NCBI GenBank assembly: GCA_026122225.1
Contig: JANEZZ010000298.1
Coordinates: forward strand, 124,001-188,000
From: Heloderma charlesbogerti
Lineage: Eukaryota > Chordata > Lepidosauria > Squamata > Helodermatidae
Length of the DNA: 64,000 bases
Direction of reading: 5' to 3'
This document shows positions 1 to 11,989 of this stretch, piece after piece (position 1 is the stretch's first letter; every line of letters starts with the position of its first letter). Below the pieces are notes generated by a model. That model was not told the DNA's origin. It did not search any database and saw only the letters and a list, made by a program, of their open reading frames with translations. The translations under genes were made by a program, and so were the position numbers.

Positions 1-650
1 TCTGTCTTTTTTGAGATTGTACACCAGTACTGCTTTTCCCACCCTTTTGTTGACTATGAGTGCTACTCCATTTCTTCTCAGGGATTCTTTCCCTCAGTAG
101 TAGATATAATGGTCACCTGAATTAAATTCGCCCATGCTTGTCCATTTTAGTTTGCTGATTCCCAAGATGTCGATGTTCAATCCTGCCATCTCATGTTTGA
201 CCACCTCCAGCTTACCTTGATTCATTGATCTGACATTCCAGGTTCCTAAACAATATTGTTCTTTACAGCATTGGATTTTCTTTTCACCACCAGTCACATC
301 CACAGCTGAATGTCCTTTCAGCTTTGGCCCAGCCACTTCACTCTTTCTGGTGCTACTTGGAAATTCCCTCTGCTCTTCCCCAGTAGTATATTGGACACCT
401 TCCAACCTGAGGGTCTCATCTTTCGGCATCATCTCTTTTAGCCTTGTGATACGTTCCATGGGGTTTTCTTGGCAGGAATACTGGAGTGGGTTGCCATTTC
501 CTTCTCCAGTGGACCACATTTTGTCAGAACTCTGTGCCATGACCTGTCCATCTTGGGTGGCCCTGCACAGCATAGCTTATGGCTTCACTGAGTTACGCAA
601 GCCCCTTCGCCACAACAAGGCAGTGATCCATGAAGGGGACATTTTTGTAT
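1..650 (-). mobile_element. RTE/BovB LINE, 5' part, antisense
   Basis: Read on the minus strand, 573-94 gives a conserved BovB stretch (LGTWNVRSMNQGKLEVV, then DILGISKLKW) from the start of the AP-endonuclease domain. The part above it (about 470-650) matches the 5' leader of the second BovB in this window (48241-48420), for example the CCAGTATTCTTGCC block. The copy runs off the left edge, so only its 5' end is visible. It lies just upstream of gene A exon 2, where intron 1 should be, so exon 1 of gene A must be further left or lost. Confidence 0.85.
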
Positions 651-798
651 GCAGCCTTACAAATCCACTTACCAGGGAGTAAGCCCCATTAAACTCATAG
701 CAGTTTTCTTCACGCTAAGTGTGTGTGTATGTGTGTGTGTACGCGCTCTGTAAGTGTTGACTATTGTTTCTTGACTCGGGTGCTGGCTCTCATTCCAG

Positions 799-1090
799 CA
801 TTGTGCCTAAGAATTACCAGCACCTCTTGGCCTTTGCTTTTGCGGTAAAAGAGATCAATGAAAACCCTCAGATATTACCCAATCTCACTTTGGGCTTCCG
901 CATCTATGACAGCTATGACAATGCAAGGAGGACCTACCATGCAACAATATTACTTATATCATTACTGGAGAGATTGGTCCCCAACTATTTATGTGACATC
1001 CAGAATAATCTAATAGCAGTCATTGGGGGTTTGGACTCCGAAATCTCTCTTCACATGGCAAATATTTTGGATATCTATAAGATTCCACAG
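799..1090 (+). CDS. V2R gene A exon 2 (start of ligand-binding lobe 1)
   Basis: The exon encodes the N-terminal part of the venus-flytrap (ANF-receptor) ligand-binding domain. The protein reads [20 protein letters not shown], then [15 protein letters not shown] with an N-glycosylation sequon, and ends LDIYKIPQ. The acceptor is CATTCCAG at 791-798 and the donor is CAG|GTAGGA after 1090. The first base completes a codon begun in exon 1. Its length of 292 nt equals gene C exon 2 (62614-62905), with the same phase. The ATG at 764 lies before the acceptor and is not a start. No stop or frameshift is seen. Confidence 0.93.
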
Positions 1091-3888
1091 GTAGGACACC
1101 TGTGCTTGTATGTATGTAGAATATGAGAATATTATACCAATTTCACACTTCCTTTTTTCTTCCTAATTTTGTTTTCCTGTCTCAGAAATTGTTGTATTGA
1201 AAATAATCCAATCAGCAAATGTTTGTCCTTTCATTCTTTTATCTATGATTCATATAAAAAAACTAATGTTACTAGAATGTGTGACATTCATGAATTATAA
1301 CTGAGATTCAGGAGTACACTTCTGTGGGTGGGTAAATACTTGAACATAGAAAACATCTTTGCTGACTCACAAGCTGTGTCCACATGATTATCCCATTTTT
1401 TAGGGTTTCAAAATATTAATTTTTGTTCTTGTTGTGTATTGTTCACAATTAGTGCTGATTAGTAATTACCATTGTGTCACAGAAGCCAGTTCTGCATACC
1501 TCGGTTCATTCCAGTCCTGGATTAAGTATCTATAGGATTAGGAAGGAACAACAAGTTATTATGGAGACCCTGATTTTCATTCAAACAACATCAAAAAGTC
1601 CAAAACTTGAGTTATTTGTATCCTTGTCTTACGAAACCAAATTTCAGTTCAAACAAATAACATTTTCCCCCAAACATACGTTGTTTGCTGTTATACTGAA
1701 AAATATTTGGGGGTAGTCTCATCTCGAACAGGCAATTAACACCCAGTAGCTTTATGAAAGACCTGCTCTTGGTTGGAATGAAAATTGCTAGAACTGGTTT
1801 GTTGATATGGATCAGCAGTCAGCACACCTGCCTGTATTTTTGGACTGTCCTTGGGGTTTGGGTTATGGAGACTGTCATGATGACCACCTGCACATCAACA
1901 TTTACCACTGCACCACTGGCCAGATCACATGGTTAGTCTATTCCAGTGTCTATTCTAGACAATCTTAACCACCAGTTACAAGGTCAAAATGAGACGAATC
2001 ACAAATACAGTTTGTCCAAAACAGTCATAGGATTAATCCTGAAATTTTATCTTGGTACCAGGACCAATCCATCAAGTTACAGTTCTGTCATAGCTGGATA
2101 AAATCTGCATGGTTGCACCACACTTCCAATATCTAATGAAATTCAACTGAGATACTTTATTTAGTCTGTCAGGGGTAGGGATGCTGTGGAAATTTGAGAC
2201 AGACAAAAATGAGTTTGGATTTCTAAGAATCTGACCGGTGGAATTGCTGCAGACCAGCCCCCTCTGGCCACATGGAGTCCATGGGCTTTTGGATCTTTTT
2301 TTGTTTTACTTTCCTGAAATGTATGCAAATTTAACCATAGGAAAATACACAAGATTCTGCTGAGAGACTGGTAAATATATGTGGGGAAACGTTGAACAGA
2401 ATGGAGGACAACACACTAAATGTTTTGTATTCACATAAATTACATCAATTGTTGCGAACCCTCTTACGGAAGTATTTATGCATTTTTCCACATAATGGGG
2501 GGGGGGAGACTCTGTCTGTGAATGTACACCAGAATGAACAACGTTGCACAATCCATGAAACACATATGGGACAAATTTCACAAAACCCAGACATCCCTAG
2601 TCAGGGGTCATGTATTATTTAAAATGTTCTATTGCTCCTAATGGAGTTTAAGGCAGACTTAAAGATGCATAATACCATGATGTATATATCAGAAGTCAGG
2701 ATGGTCAAATCAATCAGTTGCAGTTAGTCCCAGTTTCGCATTTTTCCAATATTAAGGTAGGTTCATCCTGAACATTGATAATTTTTCATGTTATATATTT
2801 GATTTGTCCAAAACACTGAGGGGTGTTTAAAAAAAAAAAAAAGTCGTGTGAAAATTTGTATGCATCCATGGTTTTCTACACACTTTTATGTAAGAAGCAG
2901 ATTTTTGTGCGTATGTTTTTAAGCTTAATGCATTTTTGAACGTTATTTTCATAAATATACACATTTATTTGTGGATTCTTTGACTGTAAAGAATGCTTTT
3001 GACATTGTGGATTCTTTTGACATTGCAACATTTGGAGAAGCATCAGTTTTGGAGAATAACTGATTTTTGGTTCATGCATTGATTTTAAAAGTGCCAGTTA
3101 CCCCAATCATATTCAGAACACACTCCTGAAGACCTAGCTGGTAATACTCTCTCCTCTCTTGAAGATCCTTCAGTAAATACGTTTGAGAGATTACATCATT
3201 CTCTCACCATGGTGGAGCTCCTTATCAGAGGATATCTAGTTACCTTTCCCCAGCATGTAAAGACATTTTTATTTACACTGACGTTTCTCCCATAAATGGA
3301 CTAGAAATATATTGTGATGTGTTTTTAATTCTATTTTGTTTTTATTTCATTTTGGAAGTAGAATTATTTCATGGTATTGTATTGCATGATTCTTGATTTT
3401 GTTAGCTGCCTTGAGTACTATTTGAGGGGATGACGGGATATGAATATAAAAAATAAATCAATCAATGATTAACCAAATACACTCATTTCATGGTATTTTC
3501 ATGCATTATTATTAGTAGTATTGTTAGTAGTAGTATTGTGAGCTGCCTTGAATACTATTTGAGGGAAAGCTGGGACAGATATCTAACAAATGCATGACTA
3601 ACGAAATACTCTGCCCACTGACAATAAAAGCCTTCCCCAACATGGTGCCCTTGAGATGTATTGGACTACAACTCCCATCACCATCTCAGGGCTAGGAATG
3701 ATGGGAAATGTAGTCTAACACATCTTTAGGCACCAGGTTATAGAAGGCTCTACTATAGTATGGCAAGAATAGAATTTGCATGCCTTGTTCTAGGAATTGC
3801 TGACATAATAGATGCACATTGTTTGTAAGCTGGAAAATGCTCAATGACTTAATATCCTCTTACAACCACTTCTGTAATGTCTCCTTAG
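1091..3888 (+). other. Gene A intron 2
   Basis: This intron has no coding exon. The part from about 1460 to 1720 is homologous to 36540-36760 read in reverse, which is the inverted intron 2 of gene B. The rest holds SINE-like tails with the AGCTGCCTTGA motif (about 3400-3460 and 3540-3590) and a palindromic interspersed repeat at about 3627-3745. It is otherwise AT-rich and unremarkable. Confidence 0.7.
3627..3745. repeat. Squamate interspersed inverted-repeat element
   Basis: CCTTCCCCAACATGGTGCCC and GGACTACAACTCCCATCA in the left arm are mirrored by ATGATGGGAAATGTAGTC and GGCACCAGGTT in the right arm. This layout fits a common reptile short non-autonomous transposon. A related decayed piece lies at about 34180-34260. 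Another, at about 35480-35560, is the inverted gene B counterpart of this same intron. Confidence 0.6.
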
Positions 3889-4749
3889 CTCATATATGGC
3901 ACTGCTCCCGTCATGAATGATAAGACCCTCGGCCTTCCCTTCTACCAGATGGTTCCTCAGGAAGCCCTTCAGAATGAGGCGATGCTCGCTTTGCTCCTGC
4001 ATTTCAGGTGGACCTGGATTGGACTTGTCTTTATGGATAATGACAATGGAGAAAGATTTGTGCAAACTGTGTCTCCTATGTTTTCCCAGAGAGGTGTCTG
4101 TTTTGCCTTCATAGAAAGAATACCTAAATTTAGTTATGTCACTGAAATTTATGGCATGATTCAACAGGGGGCAAAAATTCATAATAAACTGCTGGACAGG
4201 AAAGCCAACGTAGTGGTGGCCCATGGAGAATCGTATTCCTTTGCAGTTTTTAGATGGTTGCCATACCTATCAGAACTACATTACAGGGCAAAGAAAATTA
4301 AAGGCAAAGTATGGATAATAACAGCCCAGATGGAGATCACTGCATTTGTGATTCAAAGGAATTGGGAGACAGAAATATTCCATGGTGCTCTGTCCTTCAG
4401 GATTCAGACCAATGATCTACCAGGATTCAAATCCTTTGAGGACAGCAGAAATCCTTTCAGCACAAAAGGAGATGGTTTTATCAGGGATTTTTGGCAACAA
4501 GCTTTTGACTGTATATTCCCAGACAGAGTAGTGGATGATATGGAAGTTGAGATTTGTACTGGGAATGAAAAGCTGGAGAGCCTTTCTGGATTTTTTTTTG
4601 AAATGAGCATGACTGGTCAAAGCTACAGCATCTACAATGCTGTCTATGCTGTGGCCCATGCTTTACATGCCATGTCCTCATCTAAAGACAAACAGAGAGC
4701 AAGGATGGAGACTAAGGGACAAAAGTTTCAGAAGGGGCAGTGGTGGCAG
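3889..4749 (+). CDS. V2R gene A exon 3 (main ligand-binding exon)
   Basis: This is the large V2R exon, 287 codons in phase 0 at both ends. It starts LIYGTAPVMNDKT after acceptor TCCTTAG and ends at KGQWWQ before CAG|GTAATA. It encodes most of the venus-flytrap domain: FRWTWIGLVFMDNDNGERF in lobe 1, then a CFAFIERIP segment, VVAHGESYS, KVWIITAQME and the late MTGQSYSIYNAVYAVAHALH helix that marks V2Rs. There are no stops. The homologous exon of gene B (34795-35337) is truncated after the DLPGFK equivalent. Confidence 0.95.
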
Positions 4750-5315
4750 GTAATATTCTTAGCTTCCTCATGAGGGAGAACACCATGTCTCTGGGTATTA
4801 AAACAGCACCCATCCTTTGCATTGAAATGTATTGTCAAACTTTTCATCTACTCAGATGACTGTCCACATTTCAGTGAGACTACTGTGCTTTCCTCTTGTG
4901 ACCTGTGAATCTACTATATGAACAGAGTGCATGGTTGTAGTTTTCCTGGTTCCCCATCTGTTACTCTGAGAGCCAGTTAGAAAGTTGGACTTGGATTCGG
5001 GAGATCAGGTGTCTAGTTCTCACTTGGCCATGAAGGTCACTGAGTGACTTGGGCCAGTCACTGACTTTCAGCCGAACCTGCTACCTCACAGGATAGTTGT
5101 AAAGATACGCATGGAAAGCAGGAAGACCATTTAAACTGACTTGGGTTCCTTTCAAGAGGGAAAAAGGAGGGAAATTTAAATAATTAAATAAATGGGGAGC
5201 ATTTCTTCCAGCAAATGTTTCCCATCAAAAAACCATCCGTGATATTACAAGACCTTAGTCTTATATACCAAAGAGCAGTCATGTCTAAACTCTTGCATTT
5301 CTGTTTTCAATCTAG
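4750..5315 (+). other. Gene A intron 3
   Basis: A short intron between GTAATA and TTCAATCTAG. It contains a decayed tRNA-derived SINE (listed separately) and nothing else recognisable. Confidence 0.75.
4965..5195 (+). repeat. Decayed MIR-like/tRNA-derived SINE
   Basis: It shares the order of blocks seen in the better copy at 20465-20690: AGTTGGACTTGG, the GCCATGAAGGTCACTGAGTG block and CCAGTCACTGACT, ending in an A/T-rich tail (AATTAAATAAAT). These blocks are typical of tRNA-derived SINEs widespread in squamates. Confidence 0.65.
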
Positions 5316-5543
5316 CTCCATCACTTTCTTAGAGGTGTCTCGTTTAACAACAGTGCTCAGAATGAGGTTTTCTTCAACGAGAATGCGGAGGTAGTAGCTG
5401 GATTGGATGTTATCAGTTTGAATCTTTCTTCCAATGAATCCTTTCTCCGAGTGACAGTAGGGAGGATGGATCCCCATGCTTCTCCAGACCAAGCATTCAC
5501 CATTGATGAAGATGCCATAATATGGCACAGCTGGTTTAACCAG
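5316..5543 (+). CDS. V2R gene A exon 4 (end of ligand-binding domain)
   Basis: 76 codons in phase 0, from LHHFLRGVSFNNSAQNEVFF to IIWHSWFNQ. The acceptor is TTCAATCTAG and the donor is CAG|GTAGGA. The family hallmarks are an N-glycosylation sequon (NNS), the VVAGLDV strand, VGRMDP, and the closing WF-N-Q before the cysteine-rich domain. Its length is identical to gene B exon 4 (36977-37204). It is open throughout. Confidence 0.94.
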
Positions 5544-5844
5544 GTAGGAACCAACTGTTAGCTTTTTGGAAAGAGATCCAGTTTGAATGAGCATAGGTTA
5601 TCTGTCCTGCTTGAAAATAATAATAATAATAATAATTCCATTAGATAATGACACACCATTTTGAAAAAAAAAGATTTGTAATTCAACGAAGAATATTGTA
5701 TGAAATGATAAATAAATGAAACAGGGCTCACAGGTTTCTTCTACAGTTTTTCTGCAAGAGACTTTATCAATGGAAAAACTGCTGGAGGAAATATAAACAT
5801 CTGGCAGAACCCAATGCTGCCCTTGTGCATGGGGCCGACAATAC
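5544..5844 (+). other. Start of gene A intron 4
   Basis: Unique-looking intronic sequence with a short AAT microsatellite near 5620. Its first 250 bases align by eye with the start of gene B intron 4 (37205-37440), so the two introns descend from one duplicated copy. Confidence 0.7.
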
Positions 5845-6478
5845 TAGGGGTGTACAAAACCCCACTTACCTGGCTCCGCTGGGTTCTGCGGGGAGGGAGG
5901 CAATCCGGTCCTCCCCCCGGAATCCTCGATGGGGGGGAGGCAATCCGGTCCTTCCCCCAAGAATCCTGCCCGTCCGGCTTCGCTCTGCGGCCAGTCCACG
6001 GAGCCGCTGGCTGGACCGATCCGCAGCAGGGCCCCCATCCGCTGCTGGGCTGCAGCAGATGCAAATGGCGTCCTGCACAGGGGACACCATTTGCGTCCCT
6101 ATGCTAGGCCATGATAGGCTACGTACATATTTACGTAGCCTATCATGGCTAACACAGGGATGCAAATGGCATCCCCTACGCCATTTGTATCCCTGCTTTT
6201 GCCATGATAGGCTACGTAAGTATCCTATCACGGATAGATACTTACGTAGCCTGTCACGGCTACAGCAGGGACACAAATGGCAGCTGCCACAACGACCGCC
6301 ATTTGCGGTTCAGCAGCCCAGAAGACAACCCGGAGCCACCGCCAGGTAGGTCCGTTCTGGGGGGGGGGATTGCAGGGTGTGGCAGGGGCCAAGGCCGTTC
6401 CATCACAGATTCCGGGGGGCCAGATTCTTTAGAATCCAGCCTCACTGGAGTCCATGGCAGAATTCTTCAACATCCCTA
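5845..6478. mobile_element. hAT-like palindromic element #1
   Basis: The termini are TAGGGGTGTAC and CATCCCTA. The flanking octamers are gacaatac and agcagtac, which differ only by three A/G transitions and are probably a decayed TSD. Inside are palindromes with arms such as TAGGCTACGTA and CAAATGGCGTCC. Confidence 0.8.
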
Positions 6479-6729
6479 AGCAGTACTGGTTTTGGTCTGC
6501 AAGGGACCCCTATCTCTTCTGCAACAGCAATTTAGCACTTCCAGAAGCAAGCCAAAACCAGCAGAAATGCTCATTCTTGGAAGGGGTCACATATGGGAGC
6601 TCTACCAACCTACCCCTTTCCAGAAATGTGGGTTTCCACTAGTTTTGGGGCTTGCCTCCAGAAGTGTTAAAACATTAAATTGTAATATTCAACAGCCAGA
6701 ACACATCATCTGAAGACCTGAATGCCTGT
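6479..6729. other. Gene A intron 4 spacer
   Basis: About 250 bases between two hAT-like elements. I recognise no feature here. Confidence 0.5.
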
Positions 6730-7375
6730 GGGGTTGGTCTTCCGACCGGCTGCCACCACCACTGCCACCAGTTGCAGCCTTCCCCCCCCCATTCGTGATA
6801 GGCTACGTAAAGACTTACGTAGCCTATCACGTCTGGGTTTAAAAAAACCAAAAAAACACATACGCAAATGGCGGCTACGGCCATTTGCGTTCCCTATTTT
6901 TAGTTGTCTTAGTCTACATAAATATTTACGTAGACTAAGATGGCGAAACTAAGGGGGAATGCAAATAGCATAGCAGACGCTATGTTCCCCCTTATTTTCG
7001 CCATCTTAGTCTACATAAATATTTACGTAGACTAAGACAACCAAAAATAGGGAACGCAAATGGCAGCAGCTGTAGCCGCCATTTGCGTACACAGTTGTTG
7101 TTTTTTTTTAACCCAGACGTGATAGGCTACGTAAGTCTTTATGTAGCCTATCACGGCTGAATACAGGGATGCAAACAGAGGCGGCTATGGCCACCACCAT
7201 TTGCGTCCCTGCTAGCCAGCGGCTGGATGTCTGCTGCTGGCGGAGCCGGCCGGCGGCTCTGCGGAATCCCCGCAGAGCGGAGCCGGCCGGCCAGGATTCC
7301 GGGGGGAGGGACGGTGCGCGTCCCTCCCCAGTGGAACCCGGCAGAGCCAGGTAAGGGGGGTTTCATACATCCCTA
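6730..7375. mobile_element. hAT-like palindromic element #2, left end truncated
   Basis: The right end CAGGTAAGGGGGG...CATCCCTA is intact. The left TAGGGATG terminus is missing and the element starts near GGTCTTCCGACCGGCTGCC. The core, about 6795-7155, is a large palindrome centred near 6980: paired GTGATAGGCTACGTAA arms, paired CAAATGGC modules and paired TCTTAGTCTACATAAAT modules. Confidence 0.8.
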
Positions 7376-7545
7376 CCCCATGGACCATAGCATGCCAGGC
7401 CTTCCTGTCCTCCACTCTTTCCTGGAGTGTGCTCAAATTCATATCCATTGCATCGGTGATGCTATCTAGCCATCTCATCCTCTACCGTCCCCTTCTCCTT
7501 TTGCCTTCAATCTTTCCCAGCATCAGGGTCTTTTCCTGGGAGTTT
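7376..7545 (-). mobile_element. BovB LINE 3'-end fragment, antisense
   Basis: The reverse complement matches 54110-54260 of the sense BovB in this window (AAAGATTGAAGGCAAAAGGA, ATAGCATCACCGATGCAATG). It abuts the right end of hAT-like element #2. Confidence 0.8.
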
Positions 7546-7974
7546 TGTCTTTGCAATCATCTACCTATACATCCATCTAAAACAGATCATCCATCCGGAC
7601 AACTAACATGGTTTCAGTGCCAATATCCAGCTGAATGTCAGCTGAAGCGGATACATATTATCTGTTTCATCCAAAGCACCTGGGGTTGGACTACTGCCAT
7701 CCTTTCTAATATCTTGTCCAGAAAGGGATATTTGCAATGGGGCAATATTTATTAGAATCTGCTGGGTCCAAAGAGGGTTTCTTTAGGAGTGGGTGCACCA
7801 CCACAGCCTTCAAGGTGGCATGGACTATTCATCATGGAAAGAAGGATTAATCACTTATTTAACCCACCCAGGCAACCCCCTCCCACTTGCTGTAATTAGC
7901 CATGATGAGCAAGGATTAAGAACACAGACAATGAAGAACACAGATAAGTTTCTGACACTCTTTCTTTTTTTTTG
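7546..7974. other. Gene A intron 4, unit shared with gene B intron 4
   Basis: Blocks such as CTGGGTCCAAAGAGGGTTTC and CTTCAAGGTGGCA recur in the same order in gene B intron 4 at about 38060-38330, and the tail recurs at 8575-8660 versus 38350-38450. This is a homologous intron segment, or an old repeat inherited by both genes, and not a gene. Confidence 0.6.
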
Positions 7975-8570
7975 GATATAATATATTTTTAAAAACAAGA
8001 AAAAGAAAAACAAGACACAACAACAACATAAACACACAGCACACATGCACTAAGATATCTCTTAAGAGTGTAAGATATCTACCTTTGGCTCCCCTTACAC
8101 AACAAATGCTTATTATTATTATCCAGTTCTTATCTTAGTTGTATATCATACACTGAGTTCACAGACATTATCTCATTTTTTTCCTAATTTTAACAACAAC
8201 AACAAAAAGAGAATTGACCAGCTCAAAGTTCAAAATCCACATACAGAGATATCATTTTTCTCTGTTTCTTGTACAAATTCTATAAAAGGTTTCCAATCTA
8301 GCATAAATTTAGTTGTTGACCCTTCTTTAATTATACAAGTAAGTTTTGCCATCTCTGCCAGCTCCATCATTTTCATGATCCGCTCACTCACAGTTGGTAT
8401 TGTTTCATTCTTCCACTTTTGTGCAAACAATAACCTTGCAGCCGTTGTCATGTAGAGAAGGAGGGTTCCCCCCTTCTCTTGTACGTGTTTATCTGTTAGT
8501 CCCAAGAAAAACGTTTCTGGCTTTAATTCTATAGTAGTCTTTAATATAGTAGTCTATAATTTTCTGACGC
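7975..8570 (-). mobile_element. L1 LINE 3' fragment
   Basis: The minus strand 8505-8230 encodes an L1 ORF2 C-terminus (TTAARLLFAQKWKNETIPT, then ELAEMAKLTCIIKE). It is followed by an A/T-rich 3' tail at 7975-8230. It is 5'-truncated, as usual for L1. Confidence 0.8.
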
Positions 8571-8663
8571 TCTCAAAGCACATTATCTACATCCTCAGTC
8601 AGCATCAGTGAAACGGACTCCATATAACCCAACCAGATGGTGCTCTGGAATCCTCCCTAGAAA

Positions 8664-9597
8664 TAGGGATGGCGGAGAATTTCTCCACGAATCTTCGGGA
8701 GGCCGAGCGCTGAGGCATTCGGCCCCCTGAAAGTGTTGGGGAAATTCTCCGCCGGCCCCCCGCCTCCCCCGAGATGGGACTTATCGTGGCGGAATGTCCC
8801 TCTCGGCGGCGGGTCCCAGCGGCAGTTCAGCAGCGGTTCTGCTGGGGCGGGGGCGGCAGCTGGTCTCCTGACCGGCTGCCGCAGCCGCCATTACAAAATA
8901 AAAAAGTAAAACTCACACACACACACACATCCGTGATAGGCTATGTGACGATTTACATAGCCTATCACGGCTAGATTTCCAAAGTCAGCCGTGATAGGCT
9001 ACGTAAATCGTCATGTAGCCTATCACGGGTGACTTTGGAGAAAAAAAAAGCACGTACGCAAATGGCGGCAGCCCATGGGCGCCGCCATTTGTGTTCCTTA
9101 GTTTGGCATGTCTAGTCTACATAAAGATTTACGTAGACTATGGCGAAAATAAGGGCAACGCAAATAGCAAATAGCGTTGCCCTTATTTTCGCCATAGTCT
9201 ACGTAAATCTTTACGTAGACTACAGGGACCAAATAAGGAACGCAAATAGCGGCTCCCTATGGGGGCCGCCATTTGCGTACGCGCTTTTTTTTTTTTTCAA
9301 AGTCACCCGTGATAGGCTACGTGACGATTAACGTAGCCTATCACAGCTGACTTTGCAGATCTAGCCGTGATAGGCTACATAAATCGTTATGTAGCCTATC
9401 ATGGGGCTTTTTTTTTTTTTACTTTTCTTTTGAATTTCGTGGCCGGGGAGATGGGGCGCTTCTCCCCGGCCTGAATTTCAGCCGGGCGAGGCGGGAAGCC
9501 TCCCCCCCGGCCTGAACTTCGGGGGGAGAAGCGAAGCGCCTCCCCCCCACCGCGAAAAAAGCTGCGAGACCAGGTAAGTGACTTTTGTACATCCCTA
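8664..9597. mobile_element. hAT-like palindromic element #3
   Basis: The left end is TAGGGATGGCGGAGAATTTC and the right end is CCAGGTAAGTGACTTTTG...CATCCCTA. The core is a long palindrome centred near 9170, with paired GTGATAGGCTA, AACGCAAAT and TAGTCTACGTAAAT modules. Flanking octamers cctagaaa and gttcagat do not match. Confidence 0.85.
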
Positions 9598-9879
9598 GTT
9601 CAGATATGCAGTAGGCCCATGGTGTCAAAGCCACCAAGCCCAGCTATTCCACCCGGGCATGGGACGTGGGGCATGAGGCAAAGGACAGGAGGGTGTGCTT
9701 GATCCTGCCAGGCTTGTCTGACAGATAAGCCATGCATACCCTTGGGCTTTACTGTGAAACTGGGAAAGGCTCATTAAATCAGTTATGGTTCCTTGGAGCA
9801 GGGTGGGCAGGCGGGCAGGCAGAGGCTTAGGTGAAATAGCATGGTAGTAATAAAAAATGGAATGCCCTGCTTGACTCAA

Positions 9880-10240
9880 ATAAAGACAAAAACTAGCCAG
9901 CCAAAATAAAGAGAAACAGCAGGGTGAGTGAGTGTGCTGCTCACTTGCCCAAAGGCTTGAGGGTGGGGTAGCCCAGGAGGGGCAGGTTCAACTTTGAGGG
10001 AGACTAGATGCTCCACTAAGTCAGGCTCTCTGTGGCTGGATGGAATACCCACTCCTGACCTGGGGAGGTAGTGATGAAAAACAATGCAGGACTCTTTTGA
10101 GGCACGTCGGCAATTGGAATGAATGAGTACACTTTCCTTAAATGAGCATCCATTGGAGGGCAATTCTGGTGCCAGGGAGGTAGTGGAAAAAAACAATCCC
10201 GAATTCTACACCTGGTAATGGGGAATGAATGACTACCTGG
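9880..10240 (-). pseudogene. hAT transposase C-terminal fragment (duplicate)
   Basis: The minus strand reads PDLVEHLVSLKVEPAPPGLP, the counterpart of ADLVEQLVFLKANLPLLG in the better copy at 11990-12435. Both are the end of the hAT dimerisation domain, and both are followed by the same non-coding tail (GTGAGCAGCACACTCACT). It is a partial duplicate of the neighbouring pseudogene. Confidence 0.7.
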
Positions 10241-10369
10241 GAGGGCAAGTCTGGTGCAAGCAGCCACGCTTCTGCCAGTTCCAGTAGCATTGTTACAGTT
10301 AATAAAATCTTGTTGCTGGATTTTGGGAAACAGTATATATAGGAAGGAAGAAAGGAAGGGGAAACTAAT

Positions 10370-10430
10370 AAGGAAGGAAGGAAGGAAGGAAGGAAGGAAG
10401 GAAGGAAGGAAGGAAGGAAGGAAGGAAGGG
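10370..10430. repeat. (AAGG)n microsatellite
   Basis: About fifteen near-perfect AAGG units. Confidence 0.95.
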
Positions 10431-11054
10431 GAAACTAATAAGAAAAACAGAGGCTGGCAGAGAAATGGATGTAGCAGGGTGCAAATATAGCCCGTGGCAT
10501 CAACACCTCCAAGCCCAGTTATTCCAGCAAGACACAGGGCATGGGGCATGGGCAAGGCAGGCAGGCAGGCAATGTCTTTGATCTTGGGGAATACCTATTT
10601 GTGTGTGTGTGTATGTGTGTGTGTGTGTCTATATCTATCGGATCTGCTCCCACAGTGTATATTTTAGTTGCTGCAGTTAAAAAGATTGCACTTGGATCTT
10701 GGGAATACTTATTTCTTTAAAAATGTATTTGGGGTTGTGTGTTTTTTTAAGAAAGTATCTAGAAAAGAAAGAGGAAACTAATAAGAAATGGTTAAATTGA
10801 CTGTGAGAACAGAGGCTGGAGGAGAACCCGTGGGTGAAGCAGCATGCCAATATGCAATAGGCCCATGGCTTATTGAAGTGGGCTGGACGAGACAAACATA
10901 CCAAAGAAGCCCACTAAGAGGCTTCAATAGAAATAAATAATAATAATGTCATGTCATGCCAAGATGGTGTCGGGTAACTGGGAAGTGCTTTTGCCGAAAG
11001 AGAGGATTGAGTGTAGGACCTCCCTCCCTTAGTCTGGAGAGCAGAAGGCACTCT

Positions 11055-11220
11055 CACCAGGGCATATATGGAAGAGCAGCCCAGAACCAGAAACAGAACA
11101 ACAATGCCTAGCCTACCAGGGCATATCTTATTTTTGAAAGAGGAGCATGCCTTGCCCACCAGGGCATATTATTCTTGAACCAGGACAATGCCTAGCTCAC
11201 CAGGGCATATTATACCTGGA
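11055..11220. repeat. Degenerate tandem repeat around CACCAGGGCATAT
   Basis: Four units of roughly 50 bases carry variants of CACCAGGGCATATTAT and GACAATGCCTAGC, at about 11057, 11118, 11158 and 11199. They belong to the non-coding part of the decayed hAT transposon. Confidence 0.7.
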
Positions 11221-11989
11221 AGAGCGGCCTGGGGCTGGAAAGGTAGAAATGAACCAAAGCCAAACCCGTCAAGAGAGCACTTTAATGGGGAAGACCATGA
11301 GGGGTGATAGGCTTGACAGGCCTGGGGCAAAGAGCAAGCGCAAATTAAAAGCAGATACAGAAAGAAAACTCTCTCCATGCCAAAGGGTAGGGGGAAGGGT
11401 GTAACAGTACATTGCTCATAGGGACTTGAAACTGGACAAAGAACCATTCTTGTGCGGCTGAAGTAATGCAACAATGTACTGGGGGGGGGGACACCCATAC
11501 AAGGCTGGCACCTTGAAACTGAAAATAAGACAGACAGTTGCCCTCAGACTCTTTAAATGAGGCAGGAAGCAAACAGCCAGCCTGCCAGGAGGTCACATCC
11601 ACATAGCAGGGCCATGCCATGGCGGTATCAGTCTGTGGCGTTAGAGGAAGACATGGAGATGCTACAGCATCCCCTTACATTCAGAGCTATTGTCCTGTGC
11701 TTAGAGCATGGCCTGAAATAATTAAGTCTTCATGATGATGATTATGATGATGACATACGCTCTGACTGGAGGACCCATGGAGACACAGAGATACTAGGAG
11801 CATCCCCTTGGGTTCAGTCAGAGTTGAGTTACTGTACCGAAGCACAGCAAAATAATAACACAAGTAAATCATCACCATCACCATCACCACCATCAAAATA
11901 TTAAATGCCATGCCTGACTCAAATAAAGACAAAAAAAGCCAGCCCAAAGCAGGAGCAACAGCAGGGTGAGTGTAAGTGAGTGTGCCGCT

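Larger units (their letters stand above)
9598..11988. other. Tandemly repeated hAT-derived non-coding DNA
   Basis: This block holds repeated pieces of one decayed hAT transposon. The GGCCCATGG...GCCCAGCTATTCC block near 9615 recurs near 10495, and part of it near 10855. A second C-terminal transposase fragment lies at 9880-10240. An AAGG microsatellite is at 10370-10430, and four copies of CACCAGGGCATAT-like units lie at 11055-11215. I see no intact gene. Confidence 0.55.

Noticed and set aside
764..798. ATG at 764 as the start of gene A
   Set aside because: It lies before a clear splice acceptor; gene C shows that the signal peptide is on a separate exon. The region upstream is antisense BovB.
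1091..1126. Extension of gene A exon 2 to the stop at 1126
   Set aside because: The CAG|GTAGGA donor is used at the same place in gene C, and the residues after it do not match V2Rs.
6795..7155. CRISPR-like array of palindromic repeats
   Set aside because: Spacing is irregular, modules differ, there are no cas genes, and the surroundings are vertebrate.
10371..10430. Lys/Glu/Gly repeat peptide (EGRKEGRKEG)
   Set aside because: It is the translation of the AAGG microsatellite.
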